This document shows positions 34,892-42,900 of a stretch of 64,000 nucleotides of DNA, one piece after another. Within the stretch, counting starts at the first letter, position 1. The number at the start of each line of letters is the position of its first letter. Source of the DNA: Yeosuana sp043876835. GTDB taxonomy: Bacteria; Bacteroidota; Bacteroidia; Flavobacteriales; Flavobacteriaceae. The notes beneath the pieces are model-generated. The model worked only from the letters and a program-made list of their open reading frames with translations, was not told the origin of the DNA and did no database searches. The position numbers and the translations under genes were made by a program. The stretch spans positions 124,001 to 188,000 of the forward strand of contig NZ_JBAWJZ010000001.1 of NCBI RefSeq assembly GCF_043876835.1, in the 5' to 3' direction.

Positions 34892-36256
34892 ATGCGAAAG
34901 ATTTTAATTATTGGTTCAGGAAAATCTACTTCTTATTTAATAAAATATTTATTAGATAAATCTGAATCTGAAAATCTATTAATATCTATTGGAGACATTA
35001 ATATTGATCATGCGAAACATCTTATTAACAACCATCAAAATGCCAATGCCTTTTTGTTGGACATTTTTGATTCAAACTCGCGTACTGAAGCCATTAAAAA
35101 CAGTGACATAGTAATATCTATGCTGCCAGCAAGTTTGCATATTAATGTAGCAAAAGACTGTATTCTATTTGGGAAAAATATGGTAACAGCTTCGTACATA
35201 AGCCCAGAAATGGAAGCTTTAAATCAAGAAGTAATAAATAAAGGACTGGTTTTTATGAACGAAATTGGCGTTGATCCTGGTATTGACCACATGAGTGCCA
35301 TGCAAGTGATAGACAGAATTAGAGCCAAAGGAGGAAAAATGATTTTATTTGAATCTTTTACTGGCGGATTAATAGCTCCTGAAAGCGACAACAATCTTTG
35401 GAATTATAAATTTACTTGGAACCCAAGAAATGTTGTTGTTGCTGGACAAGGTGGAGCAGCAAAATTTTTGCAGGAAGGCACTTATAAATACATTCCATAC
35501 CATAGATTATTTAGACGTACTGAATTTTTAGAAGTAGATGGTTTTGGCAGATTTGAAGTATATGCTAACCGGGATTCTTTAAAATATCAGAGTGCTTACG
35601 GGTTAAATTCTATTAAAACCCTATATAGAGGTACCATGAGACGTGTTGGTTTTAGTCGTGCTTGGAATATGTTTGTTATGCTTGGTTTGACTGATGATAG
35701 TTATACTATAGATGATAGTGAGCATATGAGCTACAGAGATTATATTAATGCATTTTTACCTTACAGTCCATCTGATTCTGTTGAATTAAAATTCAGGCAT
35801 GCCTTAAAAATCGATCAAGATGATATTGTTTGGGATAAACTTGTAGAGTTGGATATTTTCAATCCTAAAAAAATGGTTGAACTCAAAAAAGCAACACCAG
35901 CCCAAATACTTCAAAAAATATTAATGGATAGCTGGACGCTAGCAAAAGATGACAAAGATATGCTTGTAATGTACCATAAGTTTGGATACGAATTAAATGG
36001 CAAGAAATATCAAATTGACTCTACAATGGTATCGCTTGGGGAAGACCAGACTTATACAGCTATGGCCAAAACAGTTGGGTTACCAGTTGCTATTGCTACT
36101 TTGGCTATTTTAAATAAAAAAATTACAACTCCTGGAGTTCAAATTCCTATCACAAAAGAGGTGTATGAGCCAATTTTAAAAGAGCTAACTAATTTTGGCA
36201 TTACATTTAAAGAAAAAGAAGTGCCTTACCTTGGTTACAATCCTTTAAATATTTAA
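34892..36256 (+). CDS. saccharopine dehydrogenase family protein
   Basis: The 454-residue protein has an N-terminal Rossmann fold (ILIIGSGKSTSYLIKYLL, about 4-21) and the saccharopine dehydrogenase C-terminal domain (GVDPGIDHMSAMQVIDRI, about 128-145, and YKFTWNPRNVVVAGQGGAAKF). It resembles the glutamate-forming (LYS9-type) enzyme, acting either in lysine degradation or on a related amino-acid substrate. An Lrp-type regulator follows 82 bases later, which fits an amino-acid role. Confidence 0.87.
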   Translation: MRKILIIGSGKSTSYLIKYLLDKSESENLLISIGDINIDHAKHLINNHQNANAFLLDIFDSNSRTEAIKNSDIVISMLPASLHINVAKDCILFGKNMVTASYISPEMEALNQEVINKGLVFMNEIGVDPGIDHMSAMQVIDRIRAKGGKMILFESFTGGLIAPESDNNLWNYKFTWNPRNVVVAGQGGAAKFLQEGTYKYIPYHRLFRRTEFLEVDGFGRFEVYANRDSLKYQSAYGLNSIKTLYRGTMRRVGFSRAWNMFVMLGLTDDSYTIDDSEHMSYRDYINAFLPYSPSDSVELKFRHALKIDQDDIVWDKLVELDIFNPKKMVELKKATPAQILQKILMDSWTLAKDDKDMLVMYHKFGYELNGKKYQIDSTMVSLGEDQTYTAMAKTVGLPVAIATLAILNKKITTPGVQIPITKEVYEPILKELTNFGITFKEKEVPYLGYNPLNI

Positions 36257-36338
36257 TTTTTTTCAATATCTATAACACCAATTATTGTTACAGTTTAAAA
36301 TCATATATCTATATTTATATTTTAAAATGTAAGACAGA

Positions 36339-36809
36339 ATGAAAACCACAAATCAAACCCTAGATATAGATGGTATCGACAAAAAGATACTTCGCGCTTT
36401 AATGGAAGATGCCAGAACTCCTATTCTTGAAATTGCACGTAATGTAGGAATTTCAGGAGCAGCCATACATCAACGTTTACGAAAACTTGAAAAATCAGGT
36501 TTGATTTCTGGGTCTAAATTTGTTATTAATCCAAAAATTTTAGGCTATACAACTATGGCATTTATTGGTATTTATTTAGATAAAGCTATGAGCAATCCTG
36601 AAGCCGTTAAGCAACTAAAAAAAATACCCGAAGTTTTAGAATGTCATTATACTACTGGTAATTGGAGTGTTTTTATTAAGATACTTTGTAAAGATAATGC
36701 GCATTTAATGCATTTACTTAACAAAGAAATACAGTCCATTTCCGGCGTTTCCAGAACGGAAACTTTTATTTCTTTAGACCAACAAATTGATAGGCAGATT
36801 AGTATTTAA
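36339..36809 (+). CDS. Lrp/AsnC family transcriptional regulator
   Basis: The 156-residue regulator has a helix-turn-helix domain (LDIDGIDKKILRALMEDART then NVGISGAAIHQRLRKLEKSGLI) and a C-terminal RAM domain that binds amino acids (HYTTGNWSVFIKILCKD). Neighbouring saccharopine dehydrogenase-like gene may be a target (inference from position). A good terminator follows. Confidence 0.93.
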   Translation: MKTTNQTLDIDGIDKKILRALMEDARTPILEIARNVGISGAAIHQRLRKLEKSGLISGSKFVINPKILGYTTMAFIGIYLDKAMSNPEAVKQLKKIPEVLECHYTTGNWSVFIKILCKDNAHLMHLLNKEIQSISGVSRTETFISLDQQIDRQISI

Positions 36810-36813
36810 AATA

Positions 36814-36839
36814 AAAACCCAAGCAGTTGCTTGGGTTTT
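36814..36839 (+). terminator. terminator after the Lrp gene
   Basis: AAAACCCAAGCA (36814-36825) pairs with TGCTTGGGTTTT (36828-36839) across a 2-base gap. Confidence 0.85.
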
Positions 36840-36852
36840 GTGATATTGTGTG

Positions 36853-36899
36853 ATGCTGAAACAACCCTTCGTCTTCGCTCAAAATGACATCTTCAGCAT
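36853..36899. repeat. short dispersed palindromic-type repeat unit
   Basis: Read on the minus strand, GTCATTTTGAGCGAAGACGA lies inside flanking 8-bp inverted repeats ATGCTGAA/TTCAGCAT (36853-36860 and 36892-36899). The GTCATT-nnGA-GCGA layout resembles the units at 48089-48123 and 50218-50254. It sits between the Lrp terminator and the end of glyS. Confidence 0.5.
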
Positions 36900-36915
36900 G
36901 ATAACATCTGTTTTA

Positions 36916-38457
36916 TTACATCTTCATAAGCCAAGTACGCATATCAACATCTTGCTTAATAATATCTCTTAAAGCTTCAATTTTAACACGCTCTTGAAGC
37001 ATGTTATCTCTATAACGAATGGTTACTGAATTATCTTCTAACGTATCATGGTCAACAGTTATACAGAATGGAGTTCCATTGGCATCTTGTCTTCTATAAC
37101 GCCTTCCAACAGCATCTTTTTCATCATAAACCACATTAAAGTCCCATTTTAATTCATCAACAATCTGACGCGCTATTTCTGGCAAACCATCTTTTTTAAC
37201 TAAAGGCAAAACTGCTGCTTTAATAGGTGCTAATACACTTGGCAAAGCTAATACCGTTCTGGTACTTCCATCATCAAGCGTTTCTTCTTTTAATGAATTT
37301 GAAAACACAGCTAAAAACATTCTGTCTAAACCGATAGAGGTTTCTAACACATAAGGCACATAGCTTTTGTTTTCTTCTGGATCAAAATATTGCAGTTTTT
37401 TACCTGAATATTTTTCATGCTGACTTAAATCAAAATCTGTTCTTGAGTGAATACCTTCAAGTTCTTTAAAACCAAATGGAAATTTAAATTCAATATCGGC
37501 AGCAGCATCGGCATAATGGGCTAGTTTTTCATGATCATGAAAACGATAGTTTTCTGCACCCATTCCTAAACTTAAATGCCACTTCAATCTTGTTTCTTTC
37601 CAGTGGTTATACCATTCAACTTGCGTTCCTGGTTTTATAAAAAATTGCATTTCCATTTGTTCAAACTCACGCATTCTAAAAATAAATTGTCTTGCAACAA
37701 TTTCATTTCTAAAGGCTTTACCTGTTTGTGCAATTCCAAAAGGAATTTTTAAACGACTTGTTTTTTGAACATTTAAAAAGTTGACAAATATACCTTGAGC
37801 AGTTTCCGGACGCAAATACAAATCCATAGCATTTTCTGCAGATGCACCAAGCTTAGTACCAAACATCAAATTGAATTGCTTCACGTCTGTCCAGTTTCGA
37901 GACCCTGTTAACGGATCGGCAATTTCCAACTCCTCTATAAGTGCCTTCACATTGGCTAGATCTTCATTTTCCAAAGATTTTGCCATTCTAGAAAGAGTTG
38001 CATTTATTTTCTCTTGGTATTCAACAACACGTTGATTAGTTGCCAAAAATTGCTCTTTATCAAAAGTGTCACCAAAACGTTTTGCAGCCTTTTCAACTTC
38101 CTTATCAATTTTAGCTTCAATTTTAGCACAATAGTCTTCAATTAAAACGTCTGCTCTGTAGCGCTTTTTTGAATCTTTATTATCAATTAAAGGGTCGTTA
38201 AAGGCGTCAACATGGCCAGATGCTTTCCACGTAGTGGGATGCATAAATATTGCAGCATCAATACCTACAATATTTTCATTCATTTGTACCATGGCTTTCC
38301 ACCAGTATTCGCGGATATTTTTCTTTAATTCGGCTCCGTTTTGTGCATAGTCATAAACAGCGCTTAATCCGTCATAAATCTCACTGCTCTGAAACACATA
38401 TCCGTACTCCTTTGCATGAGAGATTACCTTCTTAAATTGATCGTCTTGATTTGTCAT
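36916..38457 (-). CDS. glyS: glycyl-tRNA synthetase (class II, single chain)
   Basis: The 513-residue protein is the dimeric alpha-2 type glycyl-tRNA synthetase, not the two-subunit GlyQ/GlyS form. Motif 2 region FRNEIVARQFIFRMREFEQMEMQFF and motif 3 ETSIGLDRMFLAVF are intact, with the anticodon-binding domain after about 400. I start at the ATG at 38457 (MTNQDDQ...). An in-frame ATG at 38487 is upstream of a minus-strand -7 element TATTTTTG (38462-38469), making it unlikely; that element even suggests a very short or absent leader. Confidence 0.95.
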   Translation of the reverse strand: MTNQDDQFKKVISHAKEYGYVFQSSEIYDGLSAVYDYAQNGAELKKNIREYWWKAMVQMNENIVGIDAAIFMHPTTWKASGHVDAFNDPLIDNKDSKKRYRADVLIEDYCAKIEAKIDKEVEKAAKRFGDTFDKEQFLATNQRVVEYQEKINATLSRMAKSLENEDLANVKALIEELEIADPLTGSRNWTDVKQFNLMFGTKLGASAENAMDLYLRPETAQGIFVNFLNVQKTSRLKIPFGIAQTGKAFRNEIVARQFIFRMREFEQMEMQFFIKPGTQVEWYNHWKETRLKWHLSLGMGAENYRFHDHEKLAHYADAAADIEFKFPFGFKELEGIHSRTDFDLSQHEKYSGKKLQYFDPEENKSYVPYVLETSIGLDRMFLAVFSNSLKEETLDDGSTRTVLALPSVLAPIKAAVLPLVKKDGLPEIARQIVDELKWDFNVVYDEKDAVGRRYRRQDANGTPFCITVDHDTLEDNSVTIRYRDNMLQERVKIEALRDIIKQDVDMRTWLMKM

Positions 38458-38567
38458 GGTGCAAAAATAAAAAAGCGATTTAAACAAATGGAATTGTTTG
38501 CTAAAAATTATGTCACATTTTGATATATTTTTTAGTTAAGTTTACATAAGTACATATCTGTTTTTCA

Positions 38568-39245
38568 ATGTTAAAGTCCATCATTAATTTATTCTTTCCA
38601 AAGGTTTGCTATACATGTCATGAACTTTTAAATGATAATGAACTTGATTTATGTACAAATTGCAGGAATAATTTACCTGTAACTGATTTCCATTTTAATG
38701 ATAATGATACCGTTTTAAAAATATTTTATGGCCGCGTTAAAGTTGAAAATGCGACAGCATTGTTGCGATTTGAAAAAAAAGGAATGGTACAGCAACTTAT
38801 TCATGGATTGAAATATAAAGGTCAAGAACAGATTGGCGTATTTTTAGGCGATTGGTTGGGAAGTGATTTAAAAACCATTAAAGCTTATGAAGATATTGAT
38901 ATGGTGATTCCTGTACCGTTGCACAAAAAAAAGCTAAAAAAAAGAGGTTACAATCAAGTAACCAAATTTGGCCAACATATTGCTGAAGCCTTAAATGTTT
39001 TATATGCTGACGATGTGCTTTTAAAAGTCACCAACACCAATTCCCAAACGCTTAAAAATCGTTTGGCACGTTGGACAAATAATGACGAATTGTTTATGCT
39101 TCAAAATAAAAACAGCATTGCCAATAAGCATATTCTTTTGGTTGATGATCTAATAACTACAGGTGCCACTATGGAAGCCTGCATTACTGCTTTACAACAG
39201 GCAGAAAATGTAAAAATAAGTGTAGCAGCTATGGCAATTGCATAA
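38568..39245 (+). CDS. ComF family phosphoribosyltransferase-like protein
   Basis: The 225-residue protein has an N-terminal zinc finger of four cysteines (VCYTCHELL and DLCTNCRNN, about 13-35) and a phosphoribosyltransferase fold with the PRPP loop ILLVDDLITTGATMEAC (about 189-205). ComF homologues help take up or process single-stranded DNA during transformation, though many bacteria carry them without competence. No other competence gene is near. Confidence 0.9.
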   Translation: MLKSIINLFFPKVCYTCHELLNDNELDLCTNCRNNLPVTDFHFNDNDTVLKIFYGRVKVENATALLRFEKKGMVQQLIHGLKYKGQEQIGVFLGDWLGSDLKTIKAYEDIDMVIPVPLHKKKLKKRGYNQVTKFGQHIAEALNVLYADDVLLKVTNTNSQTLKNRLARWTNNDELFMLQNKNSIANKHILLVDDLITTGATMEACITALQQAENVKISVAAMAIA

Positions 39246-39303
39246 TGAGTTTTATCGTTATATCTGTAAAATTATGTAGGTTTGCTTAAATTTTGTTTTT
39301 GTA

Positions 39304-40911
39304 ATGAATAAAACGCTTTCAAATTTTATTTTTATAGTCTTTATAGCCCTTATTTTTATTAACTGTGCTAATAGAGGAACTCCTCAAGGTGGTGAAAAAG
39401 ACATAACTCCTCCTAAAATTTTGAAGTCTGAACCTGAGAACTATTCAATAAATTTTAGCGGAAAAACAATTAAGATATATTTTGACGAGTATATTAAAAT
39501 TAAAGACGTTCAAAAACAACTTATCATTTCTCCACCAATGAAAACGCAACCTGAAATTACGCCTTTAGGTGGTGCCAGTAAGTTTATAACCATTAAAATT
39601 TTTGATACGCTTCAACCAAATACCACGTATGCCTTTAATTTTGGAAATAGTATTTCTGATAATAATGAAGGTAATCCGTTCCCATATTACAGATATGTGT
39701 TTTCAACCGGCGATTATATTGATTCATTGACAGTGAATGGGCAAATTTTTGATGCCTTAAACAGAAAACCCGATACTTTTGTTTCTGTTGGATTATATGA
39801 GGTAGATTCTACCTTTAACGACTCTATCATTTACAAAGAAAACCCAAAATATATAACCAATACATTAGATAGCGTTTCTACATTTTCAATTGAAAATATT
39901 AAAGCAGGAACTTACATGCTTTACGCTTTAAAAGATGTGAATACAGATAATAAATTTCAGCAAAAAATTGACAAAATAGCTTTTCACAATCAATTCATAA
40001 CAATTCCTACAAACACTTTTTATGATTTAAAATTATTTAGAGAAGAACCAGATTTTAAAGCTTTAAGACCTCAATTAATGGCAGGAGAAAAAATTGTGTT
40101 TGGCTACGAAGGCGATTACAAAAACATGAAAATTAAATTACTTTCTGATACTCCTGATGATTTTAAATTTAGTATTACTAAAGATATAAAAGCAGATTCG
40201 CTTTACTATTGGTACTCTCCAAAACTTGAAGCAGACTCACTTCTTTTTAAAGTTACAAATAATGATTTTGAAAAAGACTATACGGTACAAATACGAAATT
40301 TAAAACGTGATTCATTAACAATAAAATCTACACCTATTGGAAGCATTGGTTATGAAGAAGATTTCAAAATTTCTGCGAGTATTCCTTTTCAATCATTTGA
40401 TGCTTCAAAAATGACCATTATGAGTAAAGATTCAACACTTGTTGACTTTACAACTTCTTTCGACACTATAAATAACAGTTATGCTTTTAATTTTAAAAAA
40501 ACAGAAGATAACGTTTATAGAGTTCAAGTATTACCTGAAGCATTTTCAGACTTATATGGTAAAACAAATGACACTTTAAAGTATAATTTAAAAACTAAAA
40601 AAGAATCTGATTTTGGTTATGCTCGCTTTACTTTAGTAAACGCCAAATATCCAATCATTTTTCAATTAACAAATGATAAAGGAGATGTAAAGTTTGAGCA
40701 ATATTCTACAAAACCTGAAGCTATAGACTTTTTAAATTTAGCTCCTGCTAAATATTTTATTAGGGTTATATGGGATGCTAATGGCAATAAAAAATTTGAC
40801 TCAGGTAATTACTTGAAAAAAATACAACCAGAGAAAGTTAGCTTTTTTAAAGAAGTAGAAATTAGAGCTGATTGGGGAACTACTGAAACTCTAGAATTTA
40901 AAGAAGACTAA
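39304..40911 (+). CDS. Ig-like domain lipoprotein
   Basis: The 535-residue protein has a lipoprotein signal (lipobox LIFINC, Cys21). The mature protein starts ANRGTPQGGEKDITPPKILK, and a bacterial Ig-like (Big_5) domain spans about 40-130 (YFDEYIKIKDVQKQLIISPP, NTTYAFNFGNSI). The rest is beta-rich, ending with a region like a prealbumin/SdrD-B fold (APAKYFIRVIWDANGNKKFD). It is probably anchored in the outer membrane. A TAGGTTTG -7 element is at 39277-39284. It overlaps the convergent nitrilase gene by 14 bases. Confidence 0.8.
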   Translation: MNKTLSNFIFIVFIALIFINCANRGTPQGGEKDITPPKILKSEPENYSINFSGKTIKIYFDEYIKIKDVQKQLIISPPMKTQPEITPLGGASKFITIKIFDTLQPNTTYAFNFGNSISDNNEGNPFPYYRYVFSTGDYIDSLTVNGQIFDALNRKPDTFVSVGLYEVDSTFNDSIIYKENPKYITNTLDSVSTFSIENIKAGTYMLYALKDVNTDNKFQQKIDKIAFHNQFITIPTNTFYDLKLFREEPDFKALRPQLMAGEKIVFGYEGDYKNMKIKLLSDTPDDFKFSITKDIKADSLYYWYSPKLEADSLLFKVTNNDFEKDYTVQIRNLKRDSLTIKSTPIGSIGYEEDFKISASIPFQSFDASKMTIMSKDSTLVDFTTSFDTINNSYAFNFKKTEDNVYRVQVLPEAFSDLYGKTNDTLKYNLKTKKESDFGYARFTLVNAKYPIIFQLTNDKGDVKFEQYSTKPEAIDFLNLAPAKYFIRVIWDANGNKKFDSGNYLKKIQPEKVSFFKEVEIRADWGTTETLEFKED

Positions 40912-41677
40912 AAGCGTCTTTATCTTCCAAGAATTTGAGTTTGTTTCTATAAAAATTGATGTGGTTTCGTTCTAAAGCAACCACTTCAATCTGTTCTTTA
41001 TTTGGTTTAATATTACTAATGGCATTTCCTAAAACATCATAAGCAGCAGAATTACCAGAAAATTCATTTTGGTCTTCATCAATTCCAACACGGTTTACGC
41101 CAATACAGTAACACATATTCTCAATTGCTCGAGCTTTTAACAAAGTATCCCAAGCTAAAATTCTAGGTTTTGGCCAATTGGCAACATATATTAAAACATC
41201 ATAATCCTCTGTATTTCTTGCCCAAACCGGAAACCGCAGGTCGTAGCAAACTAAAGGACAAATTTTCCAGCCTTTATAATCAATAATTAGTTTGGTTGAA
41301 CCAGCAGAATACACTTTGTCCTCACCTGATAAGGCAAATCTGTGTCGCTTATCATAATATTCAATTTCTCCCGAAGGTTCTACAAACAACAACCTATTAT
41401 AAAACTTATTATTTTCAGAAATAACAAGACTTCCAACAATGGCAGCATTAGTATTATATGCTCTCTTTTTCATCCATTCAATGGTTTTCCCATCCATAGG
41501 TTCAGCTACATCATTAACATTCATTGTAAAACCGGTTGAAAACATTTCAGGAAGTACAATCAAATCTATTTCCTGTGACAGACTTTCTATTTTTTCTTTT
41601 AAATGCTTTCTGTTTTTTTTTGAATTTTCCCAAACTAAATCAGTTTGAATAAGCGCAATTTTGAGGTGTTCTTGCAT
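40898..41677 (-). CDS. nitrilase-family omega-amidase (YafV-like)
   Basis: The 259-residue hydrolase has the Glu-Lys-Cys triad: E in VLPEMFSTGF, K in YYDKRHRFAL and C in CPLVCYDLRFPVWAR. Homologues (YafV/Nit2) hydrolyse 2-oxoglutaramate or 2-oxosuccinamate. The ATG at 41677 begins 2 bases after the stop of the upstream aminotransferase gene. A longer in-frame start at 41740 would overlap that gene by about 60 bases and is not likely. The aminotransferase partner fits: glutamine transamination produces the amidase substrate. Confidence 0.9.
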   Translation of the reverse strand: MQEHLKIALIQTDLVWENSKKNRKHLKEKIESLSQEIDLIVLPEMFSTGFTMNVNDVAEPMDGKTIEWMKKRAYNTNAAIVGSLVISENNKFYNRLLFVEPSGEIEYYDKRHRFALSGEDKVYSAGSTKLIIDYKGWKICPLVCYDLRFPVWARNTEDYDVLIYVANWPKPRILAWDTLLKARAIENMCYCIGVNRVGIDEDQNEFSGNSAAYDVLGNAISNIKPNKEQIEVVALERNHINFYRNKLKFLEDKDAFSLL

Positions 41678-41679
41678 GA

Positions 41680-42822
41680 TTAAATAGAGTTTAAAATATA
41701 GGCTGCTTTTCTTAAAGTATCTGAGGTTTTTGCAAAACAAAAACGCAATACTTTATGGTCTAAATTGTTTACATTAAATACTGATAAGGGTATGGAAGCA
41801 ATGCCATGTTTTATTGCTAATCGTTTAGCAAATTCGATATCTGCTTCTTGTGTAATTTCAGAATAATCCAACACTTGAAAATAGGTGCCTTTTGAAGGGA
41901 TAAACTTAAATCTTGAAGAGCTAATCAAACTTAAAAACAAATCTCTTTTTTCTTGGTAAAACTGCGATAATCCAAGATAATTACTCGATTCTTTAAGATA
42001 ATTAGCTAAGGCTATTTGCATGGGATGGTTTACACAATACACATTAAATTGATGCACTTTTCTAAACTCTTCCATAAGCTCTTTTGGTGCACAACAATAT
42101 CCTATTTTCCAACCTGTATTATGAAATGTTTTTCCAAAGGAAGCTACTACAAAACTTCTAGATTTTAAATCAGGAAACAAACAAACACTTTGATGCTTTT
42201 CATCATCAAAAGTAATATGCTCGTAAACTTCATCGCTTAAAACCAATATATTCGAGTTTTTTGTTAATCCCTGCAATTTCAGCATGTCGTTTTTAGAAAA
42301 AATACGTCCACTAGGATTGTGTGGTGTATTAATAATGATCATCTTGGTTTGAGCATTAATTTTTTGTTTTACAGTATCCCAGTCAATTTCATATTTTGGA
42401 TATTCGAGTTGAATTGGTATCACCTTTCCTCCATTCAATTCAATAAATGGTTCATAACAATCATACGCTGGTTTAAAAATTATTACTTCATCATTATTTC
42501 TAATAAAAGCAGATATAATACAAGAAATAGCTTGGGTTGCACCCGATGTTATGGTTATTTCTGCTTCAGGATGGTACCCTGATTGATAAAGCAAATCATA
42601 TTTCTCTGCAATACGTTCACGCAATTCTAAAACTCCAGCCATTGGAGCATACTGGTTATATCCAGATTTCATGGCTTGAGTAACCAAATCAATCAGTTTT
42701 GGATCGCTTTCAAAATCAGGAAACCCTTGAGATAAATTAATGGCGTTGTACTCTTTAGCCAAAGCGCTCATTACTGAAAATATGGTGGTCTCTAAATTGG
42801 GAAGTTTAGAAATAAGTTCCAT
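41680..42822 (-). CDS. methionine/glutamine aminotransferase (class I/II, YbdL-like)
   Basis: The 380-residue PLP enzyme has the cofactor lysine in VVASFGKTFHNTGWKIGY (about 229-246), the NTPHNPSGRIF loop and the C-terminal arginine region VLRFCFAKT. It belongs to the YbdL/kynurenine aminotransferase group that uses methionine, glutamine and aromatic amino acids. Directly followed by the omega-amidase gene, it probably completes methionine salvage from 4-methylthio-2-oxobutanoate. Confidence 0.9.
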   Translation of the reverse strand: MELISKLPNLETTIFSVMSALAKEYNAINLSQGFPDFESDPKLIDLVTQAMKSGYNQYAPMAGVLELRERIAEKYDLLYQSGYHPEAEITITSGATQAISCIISAFIRNNDEVIIFKPAYDCYEPFIELNGGKVIPIQLEYPKYEIDWDTVKQKINAQTKMIIINTPHNPSGRIFSKNDMLKLQGLTKNSNILVLSDEVYEHITFDDEKHQSVCLFPDLKSRSFVVASFGKTFHNTGWKIGYCCAPKELMEEFRKVHQFNVYCVNHPMQIALANYLKESSNYLGLSQFYQEKRDLFLSLISSSRFKFIPSKGTYFQVLDYSEITQEADIEFAKRLAIKHGIASIPLSVFNVNNLDHKVLRFCFAKTSDTLRKAAYILNSI

Positions 42823-42870
42823 TTATTTATTAAATATATAGTAAATTTACAACAATAATTAGTCGCATTT

Positions 42871-42878
42871 TATTTTTG
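42871..42878 (+). promoter_or_regulatory. S46 peptidase promoter -7 element
   Basis: TATTTTTG matches TAnnTTTG, 22 bases upstream of the peptidase ATG. Confidence 0.4.
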
Positions 42879-42900
42879 CGCCCATTCAATTTTAAACTTT

